Shown here: positions 56,554 through 64,000 of the stretch, one piece after another
Layout: each line of letters starts with the position of its first letter
Position numbering within the stretch: position 1 is the stretch's first letter
Origin: Desulfoglaeba alkanexedens ALDC
GTDB taxonomy: Bacteria > Desulfobacterota > Syntrophobacteria > Syntrophobacterales > DSM-9756
Direction of reading: 5' to 3'
NCBI RefSeq assembly: GCF_005377625.1
Contig: NZ_CP040098.1
Coordinates: forward strand, 1,915,501 to 1,979,500
Length of the DNA stretch: 64,000 nt
Made by a program: the position numbers and the translations under genes
Notes under the pieces: model-generated
The model's input: only the letters and a program-made list of their open reading frames with translations
What the model was told of the DNA's origin: nothing
The model's database searches: none

Positions 56554-57941
56554 ATGGATCCCATCTCCCCGCGAACGCGGCAACTGGAAGAAGACGACAA
56601 GAAATACCTGTGGCACCCTTTCACCCAAATGAGCGACTGGATTCAGGAAGAAATCGTCATCATCGAGGAGGGAGACGGCTGCTGGCTCAAGGACGTGGAT
56701 GGCAGGCGGTACCTGGACGGCGTGTCGTCCCTGTGGACCAACGTCCATGGGCATCGAAAGGAACCCCTGGATCGGGCTCTCAAGGACCAGGTGGACAAGA
56801 TCGCGCACTCCACCCTCCTGGGTCTGACCAACGTTCCCGCCATCCAACTGGCCAAAGAACTCATCGAAATCGCTCCCCAGGGCCTGACCCGGGTCTTTTA
56901 TTCGGACAGCGGTTCCACCGCCGTCGAGATCGCCCTGAAAATGGCCTTTCAGTATCACCAGCAGTGTCCCCGGGGATACCCCTCGAAAACCCGATACGTC
57001 TGTTTGTCCAATTCCTACCACGGCGATACGATCGGTTCGGTGAGCGTGGGGGGATCGACCTGTTCCATTCCATGTACCGGAAGCTGCTTTTCCCCGCCTA
57101 CCGCGCTCCTTCCCCTTTCTGCTACCGGTGTTCCCTGGGCAAGTCCCCCGGTTCGTGCTCCATGGACTGCCTCCTGGAAATGGAGAAAATCCTCCGGCAG
57201 CACGCTCATGAGATCGCCGCGGTGGTCGTCGAGCCCTTGGTCCAGGGGGCTGCGGGCATCCTGGTGCATCCTCGAGGCTACCTGCGTGGGGTACGGGAAC
57301 TGTGCACCCGCTACGGGGTCTTCATGATTGCCGATGAAGTCGCCGTGGGCTTTGGAAAGACGGGAACGATGTTCGCTTGCGAACAGGAAGGGGTGACGCC
57401 GGACTTCATGGCCCTGGCCAAGGGCCTTTCCGGGGGCTACCTGCCCCTGGCGGCGACTCTGGCAAGAGAAGAAATCTACGAAGGGTTCCTTGGGGAATAC
57501 GAAGAATTCAAGACCTTCTTTCACGGCCATACCTTCACGGGAAACCCACTGGGATGCGCGGTGGCCCTGGCCGGCCTGGAAGTTTTCCGCCGAGAGAACG
57601 TGCTGGATTCCCTCCAGGGGAAAATCTCCCACCTGGCGCAAAACCTCGAGGCCTTCCGTTCCCTCTCTCATGTGGGAGACGTGCGCCAGTGCGGGATCAT
57701 GGTAGGGATCGAGCTGGTAGCCGACAAGGCAACCAAGGAACCTTACCCGCCTGAGCAAAGGATGGGCCACCGGGTGATCCTCGAAGCGAGGAAACGGGGA
57801 GTCATCATTCGCCCCCTGGGGGACGTCGTGGTGCTCATGCCCCCTCTTGCCATCTCCAGGGAAGAGATCGACACCCTCTGCGCCGTTGTATATGAGTCGG
57901 TTCGAGCGGCCACGGAACCGAGGGGAGAAAAAGGACTGTGA
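56554..57941 (+). pseudogene. bioA: bioA, adenosylmethionine-8-amino-7-oxononanoate aminotransferase, frameshifted in a G run
   Basis: ATG 56554 with GGAG five bases upstream. The first part ends its homology at [18 protein letters not shown] in frame 1. The rest ([20 protein letters not shown] onward) continues in another frame to the stop at 57941. The break is at six G, 57048-57053: one more G restores VGGIDLF. PLP enzyme motifs are present on both sides: [49 protein letters not shown] and the PLP lysine in LAKGLSGGYLPL. It makes 7,8-diaminopelargonate with SAM. It is either a real frameshift, slippage-tolerant, or a sequencing error; a functional enzyme would be about 463 residues. Confidence 0.88.
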
Positions 57942-58231
57942 AGGAAGAGGTTCGGACCGGCAGTCTTCGTTTTGACTCCACAGACCCCATCTATGCCGAG
58001 CATTTCCCGGATCGACCCGTGGTACCCGGGAGCCTGGTGGTGGGGGCTTTCCTGGAGATCGCGGGGGGTATGGGTTTCCTGGGCTCGGAAGTCGTCGTCG
58101 AGAATTTTCGATTTCGGGAATTTGTCGCCCCCGGTCTTTACGATTACCGGGTGGAGATCCGCGGGGATACCTTGCGTTGTTTTCTGTCCTCCGAGGACAA
58201 GAATCTGGTGACGGGATCGCTGAAAAGATGA
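57938..58231 (+). CDS. FabZ-like 3-hydroxyacyl-ACP dehydratase of the biotin operon
   Basis: 97 residues starting at GTG 57938, overlapping the bioA stop. It is a short hotdog protein: the active-site stretch YAEHFPDRPVVPGSLVVGAF aligns with the FabZ GHFPGxPVxPG motif (His) and is followed by the FLEIAGG helix carrying the Glu. About 45 residues shorter than FabZ. Likely dehydrates the 3-hydroxy intermediate while pimeloyl-type chains are built on the ACP in this operon. Confidence 0.75.
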   Translation: MKEEVRTGSLRFDSTDPIYAEHFPDRPVVPGSLVVGAFLEIAGGMGFLGSEVVVENFRFREFVAPGLYDYRVEIRGDTLRCFLSSEDKNLVTGSLKR

Positions 58232-58974
58232 CCTTGGAATACTCCGGGACCCTGGCCCTGATCCTGGGCGGTTCCTGTGAGCTGGCCCTGCAGCTGGCAA
58301 GGGCCATGATCGGCGACTCGCTTCGGCCGATCCTCACCTATCGAAACGAGGCGGGTCGGGATCGCATCGTCCGCGGACTCGAGGACCTCCCCGGCCGCTA
58401 TGACTCACGCCGCCTGGACTTGGCCGACAGAACAACCCTCGAGGCGCTTTTGGATTCATGGGGGGAGGCCCCGTTGGACTTCACCGTGGATTTTGCCCAC
58501 GGCGACTATGAGCAGCTGGTGGCGGCGGCGGACGACGATATCGTAGAACATTATTTCAGAGAGAACGTGTCTTCAAGGGCTTGTTTCCTCAAAAGGGCGG
58601 CCAGGATTATGTTGCGCCGCAGGAAGGGAAGAATGGTCTTCGTGTCCTCCGGGGCCGCCGAAAATCCCAACCGGGGACAGGGATTCTACGCGGCGTCCAA
58701 GCTGGCGTGCGAAGCCCTGTATCGCAGCGTGGGGCTCGAACTGGCAAGACGCGGCGTCACCACGGTGATCCTCAGGCCGGGGTACGTCCGCGCAGGCAGA
58801 GGCAGGGCCTACCTGGAAAGGGAAGGAAATCAAGTTTCGCGGAAAATCCCCACGGGAAAGGCATTGGAAGGAGAAGAAGTTGCACGAACTATTCTCTTTC
58901 TCCTTTCAAACCATGCTCGAAACCTGAATGCCACCGTTGTAACCATGGATGGCGGACTCTCGTCCGGAAAGTGA
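58228..58974 (+). CDS. FabG-like short-chain dehydrogenase (3-ketoacyl-ACP reductase) of the biotin operon
   Basis: 248 residues from ATG 58228, overlapping the previous stop (ATGA). Nucleotide loop LILGGSCELALQLARAM is a loose version of the SDR Gly motif. Catalytic parts: VFVSSGAAENPN (Ser), FYAASKLACEAL (YxxxK) and IGxxP-like VILRPGYVRAG. It probably reduces a 3-keto group on the operon's ACP. The stop is within the target duplication of the mobile element that follows. Confidence 0.8.
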   Translation: MTLEYSGTLALILGGSCELALQLARAMIGDSLRPILTYRNEAGRDRIVRGLEDLPGRYDSRRLDLADRTTLEALLDSWGEAPLDFTVDFAHGDYEQLVAAADDDIVEHYFRENVSSRACFLKRAARIMLRRRKGRMVFVSSGAAENPNRGQGFYAASKLACEALYRSVGLELARRGVTTVILRPGYVRAGRGRAYLEREGNQVSRKIPTGKALEGEEVARTILFLLSNHARNLNATVVTMDGGLSSGK

Positions 58975-58977
58975 AAA

Positions 58978-59175
58978 GGGTGCAGATCTTTTGCTTCTTG
59001 TTCCCAAGCTCCAGCTTGGGAACACAACTGTGCAGAAGCTCCAGCTTCGGTGGGGCCGTTCCCAAGCTGGAGCTTGGGAACGAGGGGAAACGGAGCTGAT
59101 GCGCTTGCTGCTTCAGGGCCATCTGGATCTACCTCAGAGGCTCACCCTGTATGTCGTTCTAAAAGATCCGCACCC
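58978..59175 (+). mobile_element. 198-bp non-autonomous element in the biotin operon
   Basis: Ends GGGTGCAGATCTTTT (58978-58992) and AAAAGATCCGCACCC (59161-59175) are inverted with one mismatch. Flanks AAGTGAAAA (58969-58977) and AAGTAAAAA (59176-59184) match in 8 of 9. It holds the three-hairpin core (58997-59081) and the same ~90-base right end as the element at 51520-51899, which is inverted relative to it. No transposase. Confidence 0.9.
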
Positions 59176-59194
59176 AAGTAAAAAGGAAGCGTGC

Positions 59195-59641
59195 ATGGAA
59201 CTCTTCGAATCGATTCAAGGGATACTCACCGAGATTCTGGACTTGGAAGATACGGAACTGACCCCCGAAACCTACCTCATACGCGACCTGGGTGCAGAAT
59301 CCATCGACCTTATCGAGATCGCGGTAGCCATGAGCTACCGCTTCAAAATCCAGGTGGAAGACGACGAGGCGTTTCTCAAGAACTTTCGCCTCCACCTGAT
59401 GGAAGCCCAACAGAAGGACCTTAAGCCGGCGGACTACCTGGCCGAAAAGTATCCCTTCCTGTCCCGGGATCGAGTTGAAGAGATCATCTCGGACCTCGAG
59501 CGGGGCCCCGCGGTCAAGCTCAAAGACCTGATCTGCTATGTGGCTTATCGCTTACACGGCGCCCCGGCGGACGAACGCGACCCGCTCCTGCCTCTCCTTT
59601 CGGCGCAAGTCGGGAGTCGGACTGCAGCGGGGTCCCGTTAG
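59195..59641 (+). CDS. Acyl carrier protein of the biotin operon, with long C-terminal extension
   Basis: 148 residues from ATG 59195 with AAAAGGAAG upstream, 19 bases after the mobile element. Residues 1-75 are an ACP: LTPETYLIRDLGAESIDLIE with the phosphopantetheine Ser at 36 (ESI instead of DSL). The rest (KDLKPADYLAEKYPFLSRDR and on) roughly doubles the usual length (about 80). A private ACP would hold pimeloyl intermediates apart from general fatty-acid synthesis. Confidence 0.8.
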   Translation: MELFESIQGILTEILDLEDTELTPETYLIRDLGAESIDLIEIAVAMSYRFKIQVEDDEAFLKNFRLHLMEAQQKDLKPADYLAEKYPFLSRDRVEEIISDLERGPAVKLKDLICYVAYRLHGAPADERDPLLPLLSAQVGSRTAAGSR

Positions 59642-59649
59642 ATCGTCCT

Positions 59650-60882
59650 ATGTCCGGGAAACGACGCGTCGTCATCAGTTCTTCCGGCGTTATTTCCTCC
59701 CTTGGAGACACCCCCGGCCGGATTCTCGAGAGCCTCAAGGAAGGCAGGGTCGGTTTTCGGCGATCGAGCGCAGACCCGCAGGTCGCGGTCTGCCCCGTGG
59801 AGGGCTTTCGTCCCAAGTCTTTTCTGGGACCCTGCAAAGACAGCCGGTACCTCCACCGGGGAGCTCTTTTTGCCGCGGCTGCGGCCATGATTGCCGTTCG
59901 CGAGTGCGGGATCGCCGGCGAGGAACGCTCGGGAGCAGGGCTCTTTGTGGGGGTGGGTCCGAACCTGGATATCGGCGGCGAATTCCCGTCGGTTGCGGAA
60001 GGAAAGCTGGACCGGCCCGATCTCCAAGCCCTTTGGATTTTGCGGTTCCTGCCCAATACGGCCGCCTCCGTCATTTCGAAGCTGGCTCAAATCCACGGCG
60101 AGAATCTTACCGTCACCACCGCCTGTGCAGCGTCTCTCCAGGCCATCGGCGAAGGATTTCGGCGTATTCGAGAGGGACACCTGGATCTTGCCTTTGCCGG
60201 TGGGGGCGACTCTCGATTAAGCCCCGGAGGAATTCTCGCCTACAAGAAGGCCCACGCGCTGTGTGTCGGGGCCTTTCCCCCGGACCGGGCCATGCGCCCC
60301 TTCGATGCGGATCGAGCCGGCTTCGTTCCGGGAGAGGGCGGGGCCTTCTTCCTCCTTGAGGAACTGGAACACGCCAGGAGGAGGAATGCGCCGATACTGG
60401 CGGAGGTTTGCGGCTACGGGAGTTCCCTGGACGGCTACAGCATGACGGCGCCGGACAGGGAAGGGAAAGGGGCAAGAAGAGCCGTGCAGAAGGCATTACG
60501 GGAAGCCCGGGTTGCGCCGTCTGAAATCGACGTGGTCTTTTCCCACGGGACCTCGACGCCCCTCAACGACGAAGTGGAAGCACGGCTCATCGAAGAACTG
60601 TACCCCGAGGGTTCGCCTCCCATCGTGGCCTTGAAGTCCTGGATCGGCCACCTTGCATCGGCCTGCGGCGCCCTCGAACTCGGGATCGCCCTCCATTGCA
60701 TGCGGGATGGCTACCTTCCCGGGATTCGCAACCTCCGGGCCCCCTGCAACCCCCGGGTCCGATTTCTAGACCTCGAAGTAAGCCTGTCCTGTCGAACGGC
60801 AATCATCCAGAACTTCGGATTCGGGGGACAGAACGCAGCCCTGGTGATCCGGCGCTACGAGCCCCATGCCCGAGGAGAATAG
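59650..60882 (+). CDS. Beta-ketoacyl-ACP synthase (KAS I/II type) of the biotin operon
   Basis: 410 residues. Thiolase fold with catalytic Cys in TVTTACAASLQAIGEG (Cys about 159), His in VVFSHGTSTPLNDE (His about 299), Lys and His in ALKSWIGHLASACGALELGI (about 329 and 334). All three groups (C, H, H plus Lys) are intact, so it should extend acyl chains. It starts eight bases after the ACP gene and is the condensing enzyme of this private elongation set. Confidence 0.87.
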   Translation: MSGKRRVVISSSGVISSLGDTPGRILESLKEGRVGFRRSSADPQVAVCPVEGFRPKSFLGPCKDSRYLHRGALFAAAAAMIAVRECGIAGEERSGAGLFVGVGPNLDIGGEFPSVAEGKLDRPDLQALWILRFLPNTAASVISKLAQIHGENLTVTTACAASLQAIGEGFRRIREGHLDLAFAGGGDSRLSPGGILAYKKAHALCVGAFPPDRAMRPFDADRAGFVPGEGGAFFLLEELEHARRRNAPILAEVCGYGSSLDGYSMTAPDREGKGARRAVQKALREARVAPSEIDVVFSHGTSTPLNDEVEARLIEELYPEGSPPIVALKSWIGHLASACGALELGIALHCMRDGYLPGIRNLRAPCNPRVRFLDLEVSLSCRTAIIQNFGFGGQNAALVIRRYEPHARGE

Positions 60883-60887
60883 AGACC

Positions 60888-61340
60888 GTGGAGAACCCCC
60901 TGGTGATTCGGTCAATGCAGACGGGCTTTGTCCTCCTGGATCGAATCCTAGAGGTCGACGCCCGGAAAATCGTCGGGGAAAAGACCTTCCACGGTGCCTC
61001 CGCCTATCTGGGGATTGAAGCCCTGGCGCAGCTGGGGGCCTATCATGTGCGGTTCCTGAACGATTTCAGGAAACACGCCTTCCTGCTGAAGATCCAGTCC
61101 TGCACAATCCCGACGGGCTCAACCATCCGGGGCTCCTATCGTCTTTTCGGCGAACTGCGAGCCGGCAGCGCTCATTCGTATGCTCATCATCTCGAGGCCC
61201 GGAGGGATGACCTGGTTGTCTGGGGGGGAGACTTTCTCTTTTCCACTGTCGCATACGACCATCGTTTCAAGAAAGACCTTCTTCAAACTCATTACGGAAA
61301 GATCTTTTCATGTTTGCGAAGCGATATGAAAACCGGCTGA
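60888..61340 (+). CDS. Hotdog-fold protein of the biotin operon (FabZ/FabA-like)
   Basis: 150 residues from GTG 60888 with GAGGAG upstream; an ATG ten codons on (MQTGFVLLD) is possible. Hotdog pattern: FVLLDRILEVDARKIVGEKT, then YLGIEALAQLGAYHVRFLND with Glu/Gln-rich central helix, and a beta strand GSTIRGSYRLFGELRAGS. It may be the second dehydratase or a thioesterase. It overlaps bioF by 31 bases. Confidence 0.65.
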   Translation: MENPLVIRSMQTGFVLLDRILEVDARKIVGEKTFHGASAYLGIEALAQLGAYHVRFLNDFRKHAFLLKIQSCTIPTGSTIRGSYRLFGELRAGSAHSYAHHLEARRDDLVVWGGDFLFSTVAYDHRFKKDLLQTHYGKIFSCLRSDMKTG

Positions 61341-62464
61341 ATCTACAAAAGAAATCAGGGCTTTATCGAGACCCTCCCGAATTCGACGGCAGAGAGGACC
61401 GATTCCTTCTGCTGGGTGGAAAGAAAGTCCTGAACTTCGCCTCCAACGACTACCTGGGACTGAGCACCACGGAAATCGCCGGAACACAGGTCGCCGAGAA
61501 TTTTCGGAAATTCGGTTCTTCGTCCTCTTCTTCCCGCCTGGTTTCGGGCCATTACTCCGTCATCAACCGGGCGGAGGAAGCCTATGCCTCCTATTTCGGG
61601 TACGAAGCGGCGGTGTTTTTCCCCAGCGGCTACCAGGCCAACTTGGGAATCCTGTCCACTTTGTTCGAAAAAGGAGATACCATCGTTTTCGACAAGCACA
61701 TCCATGCCAGCAGCGTGAAAGGGATGACCCTCAGCGGAGCCGCCTTTTACGGCTACAACCACAATTCCATGGATCACCTGGCCAAAAGACTCGAGAGCTG
61801 CGGCCATCCGCAGGTCGCGGTCCTCACAGAGTCTCTTTTCAGCATGGACGGCGATCTTTTGAACGTCGCCGGCCTGGGCCGACTCAAGGAAAAATACGGG
61901 TTTATCGCGGTGGTGGACGAGGCCCATTCCTTCGGTGCCCTGGGCCCCCGGGGCAAGGGCATTGCCCGGGAGGTGGCCGACGTTGCCCTGGGGACCTTCG
62001 GCAAGGCCTTCGCATTGTTCGGGGCGTTCGTGCTCCTTCCCCGGCTGTTCAAGGACTATCTTTTCAACTTCTGCTCCCCGTTTATCTACACCACGACTCT
62101 TCCCGAGGCTCACGCCGCCTCGGCCCTGGACCTCCTCGACATCGTCGAAAAGAGCGAAGACAGAAGGTCCCACCTCGCCGATATGAGCCGACTCATGCGA
62201 CGGAGACTCCGTGAGGAGGGTTTCAAAGTCTCCGGGGACGCCCACATCCTGGCCCTCGAGATCGGAGACGAAAACAAGGCGGTCCGGGTGTCCCGAAAGC
62301 TCCTCGAAAACGGGATCTACGCTCTTCCGGCGCGGTACCCGACGGTGCCCTTGAAACAGGCCATTATCCGGATCGGAATGACGGCCCTGCACCGGGAAGA
62401 GGACATCCGGCTGTTTGTGGACACAGTGAGGAGAATCTGCGATGAGCTCGAATCAAGAACCTGA
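61310..62464 (+). CDS. bioF: 8-amino-7-oxononanoate synthase
   Basis: 384 residues. PLP fold type I: FASNDYLGLS, GSSSSSSRLVSGHYSVINRA, VVDEAHSFGALGPRGKG (Asp/His) and GTFGKAFALFGAFV with the PLP Lys. It joins pimeloyl thioester and L-alanine to make KAPA. Its start lies inside the preceding gene and its end overlaps bioD by 23 bases, so translation is coupled. Confidence 0.93.
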   Translation: MFAKRYENRLNLQKKSGLYRDPPEFDGREDRFLLLGGKKVLNFASNDYLGLSTTEIAGTQVAENFRKFGSSSSSSRLVSGHYSVINRAEEAYASYFGYEAAVFFPSGYQANLGILSTLFEKGDTIVFDKHIHASSVKGMTLSGAAFYGYNHNSMDHLAKRLESCGHPQVAVLTESLFSMDGDLLNVAGLGRLKEKYGFIAVVDEAHSFGALGPRGKGIAREVADVALGTFGKAFALFGAFVLLPRLFKDYLFNFCSPFIYTTTLPEAHAASALDLLDIVEKSEDRRSHLADMSRLMRRRLREEGFKVSGDAHILALEIGDENKAVRVSRKLLENGIYALPARYPTVPLKQAIIRIGMTALHREEDIRLFVDTVRRICDELESRT

Positions 62465-63164
62465 AATTCTCTTCGTGGTGGGGACGGACACGGGTATCGG
62501 CAAGACCGTCCTATCCCTGCTTCTCATGCAGTTTTTCTTTGCCAAAGGTCTCAAACCCTTCTACCTCAAACCCGTCCAGACGGGATGCCGCGACCCTTAC
62601 GACACCGACAGCGACGCACGGTTCGTCTACAAACACGTGGAGGCTCTCCGGAGTCGCGACCCGGCCGAATCGGTGATTTATTGCTTCCGGGAGCCCAAGG
62701 CGCCCTACTTTGCCGCCCGCAACGAAGAATGCACCATCGATCCCCGGGTGATTCGAAAGGTGGTGGAGGAAAAACGGCTTGATCACTCCCCGTTGGTGCT
62801 CGAGGCGGCAGGTGGGATCCTGGTTCCCATGACCTCCACCCAACATGGGATCGACCTGGCGGCCGAAACGGGTGCCCGGCCCGTCCTCGCCGCCCGATCC
62901 GCCCTGGGAACCATCAATCACACGCTCCTTACCCTTGAGGTCCTTCGAGCCAGGAACCTCGAGCCCTTGGGCATTGTGTTCATCGACCCCTTCGACCCCT
63001 GCACCCCCAGGGACCTGGTCGAGGAAAACATGGAAGCCGTCCGGGATTTCGGCGGGATCCGCGTGGCGGGAGTCATTCCCCGGATTCCGGATTTCTCGAA
63101 CCCGCCGGGGGAGTGCTTCGAAATCCTGAGACGCATGTTTACCCGGGAACGGTTCTCGCCTTGA
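62442..63164 (+). CDS. bioD: Dethiobiotin synthetase
   Basis: 240 residues. P-loop VVGTDTGIGKTVLSLLL near residues 10-26, KPVQTGCRDPYDTDSDARF, LVLEAAGGILVPMTSTQHG (Mg-binding Glu/Thr region). It closes the ureido ring using CO2 and ATP. Last recognisable gene of the operon; bioB is not in the window. Confidence 0.93.
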   Translation: MSSNQEPEILFVVGTDTGIGKTVLSLLLMQFFFAKGLKPFYLKPVQTGCRDPYDTDSDARFVYKHVEALRSRDPAESVIYCFREPKAPYFAARNEECTIDPRVIRKVVEEKRLDHSPLVLEAAGGILVPMTSTQHGIDLAAETGARPVLAARSALGTINHTLLTLEVLRARNLEPLGIVFIDPFDPCTPRDLVEENMEAVRDFGGIRVAGVIPRIPDFSNPPGECFEILRRMFTRERFSP

Positions 63165-63475
63165 TCCCCCGCCCGCCCCAGCCTGTGACCCGTGGGCGGA
63201 TAGAGATTTCCGCCCCCGGCGGGGAGCAGCCCTTAAGGCCTTGAAATCGCCCAACGAAAGGAGACCATCGTGCCCCTCAAACCGGCTTCCGATGAACCCC
63301 CCGCCAGAGTCCGTCCGCCCCGGTGCGCAACCCGTATATCCTGAACTTCTCCAAGGCCTCTCTGCCTATGATGATGGAACACTCATTCCAGGATAAATTA
63401 TTGTAAAAGGTGGAAGGGCGAGCTCGACCGCCTCATCCTTCGAAGTGTTTTTTCGCCAGTACAGAGAGTATGTTT
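63165..63475. other. Spacer after the biotin operon with a possible decayed small gene
   Basis: 311 bases. GAAAGGAGACCATC before GTG 63270 looks like a ribosome site and start, but the frame ends after about 26 codons; nearby frames have pieces such as RNPYILNFSKASLPMMM. No terminator with a T-run is obvious. It may be the relic of a ninth operon gene. Confidence 0.4.
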
Positions 63476-64000
63476 TCATTGGAAAACCTTTTCCGTAGCC
63501 GGGGAGCTCTCGGGAACATACACGACATATCGGTCCAACTCCGCTTCCGTATCCTGCGTTTGAACGTGTACCGATAGAAGCAGGGATTCGAGAGCATCCC
63601 TGGAAATCTGGAGACTGTAGACGAGCGCCTCGCGCAAAGAGGCCCCTAAAGAAACCAGTTCCGCAATCATCAGGCTGTGCCTTATGGAAACGCTGACACC
63701 GGCTTGCTCATTGGTCCTGATATGGTTGATCACATTCAAGATCCGGTCTGCTCCGGACTCCGATAATCCCGTCTTTCTCACCAAGACCTGCTTTTCAACT
63801 TCATGAGGCAAGTACTCGAGCTGAATATAATAGAACCGGTCCCTCAGAGCCGCGTCGATCTCCTCGACCCCGGTAAACTTCTCTCCCTCGTTCATGGTGG
63901 CGAAGAATATAACTCCGGGCGCCACCTTTACGGTTCCCAGCTCATCGATCCAGATGCTGCGATCCTCGGAAAGCACGGAAAAAAGCTCGTTCAAGGCATG
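63476..64000 (-). CDS. MoxR/CbbQ-type AAA+ ATPase, partial (N-terminus off the right edge)
   Basis: The frame is open to base 64000, so only the C-terminal ~175 residues are present. HALNELFSVLSEDRSIWIDE contains the end of the Walker B/pre-sensor region; VIFFATMNEGEKFTGVEEID and AALRDRFYYIQLEYLP carry sensor 1 and the arginine-finger region of the AAA_5 group. Such ATPases assemble or load cofactors into protein complexes, usually with a von-Willebrand-domain partner. Confidence 0.75.
   Translation of the reverse strand, partial: HALNELFSVLSEDRSIWIDELGTVKVAPGVIFFATMNEGEKFTGVEEIDAALRDRFYYIQLEYLPHEVEKQVLVRKTGLSESGADRILNVINHIRTNEQAGVSVSIRHSLMIAELVSLGASLREALVYSLQISRDALESLLLSVHVQTQDTEAELDRYVVYVPESSPATEKVFQ

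Noticed and set aside
60696-60887. 64-codon extension before the hotdog protein
   Set aside because: It overlaps the ketosynthase coding end out of frame; GTG 60888 has its own ribosome site.

Overview
The window is GC-rich and tightly packed. Short cotranscribed groups are separated by spacers full of palindromic repeats. Gene content suggests a Desulfobacterota (deltaproteobacterial) organism, perhaps Syntrophobacter-like: a DUF116 protein beside fmt/def/rsmB, a CGGC-domain protein, DUF1638, DUF364, and a biotin operon that carries its own fatty-acid-synthesis-like genes. This placement is inference; no rRNA is present to test it.

Layout. 1-4.1 kb (minus): two adjacent dynamin-like GTPases, one cut by the window edge, behind a DUF4126 membrane protein. 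4.2-5.2 kb: a PilZ protein and a small unknown protein. 5.35-8.4 kb (minus): zinc-type ABC importer znuA-znuC-znuB ending in a Fur-family regulator, with a palindromic operator candidate upstream. 9.0-17.3 kb (minus): one seven-gene operon of TolC, HlyD-type adaptor, ATPase, two MacB-type permeases, a catalytically dead FGE-fold protein and an M48-TPR lipoprotein. 17.8-18.9 kb: 3-hydroxyacyl-CoA dehydrogenase and a truncated TetR gene. 19.4-27.3 kb (minus): a metal-chelate uptake cluster (TonB receptor lacking its plug, CcsA/ResB-like pair, FecBCD-type ABC importer, DUF364 protein), partly decayed. 27.6-45.8 kb: housekeeping genes (rpe, rsmB, fmt, def, priA, M23 peptidase, HU, nucleoside phosphorylase, ligA, acyP) and three glycosyltransferases. 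46.8 kb: tRNA-Thr(CGT). 47.2-53.0 kb: a decayed defence-type island (HTH, DUF3883 remnant, HD phosphohydrolase with an ochre stop, YwgA-like protein, DUF1156 methylase broken by stops and an inserted element). 53.0-55.4 kb (minus): flavoprotein, Crp/Fnr regulator, DUF1638 and a 50-aa CxxC protein. 56.4-63.2 kb (plus): biotin operon bioA-fabZ-like-fabG-like-ACP-KAS-hotdog-bioF-bioD behind a strong promoter overlapping a BirA-type operator. The right edge holds part of a MoxR/CbbQ-type ATPase.

The two strongest points are these. (1) A non-autonomous mobile element with 15-bp terminal inverted repeats occurs twice. One copy splits the DUF1156 methylase with a perfect 9-bp target duplication; removing it restores the frame exactly. 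The other copy sits inside the biotin operon with an 8/9 duplication. Both contain the three-hairpin core scattered through the spacers here, which gives a concrete explanation for how this repeat family spreads. (2) The biotin operon encodes a dedicated ACP, ketosynthase, ketoreductase and two hotdog proteins in place of bioC/bioH, and its bioA is frameshifted in a run of six G. Several other genes are broken too (resB-like, TonB receptor, TetR, HD, methylase). The region is either decaying in places or carries some sequencing errors in homopolymers.
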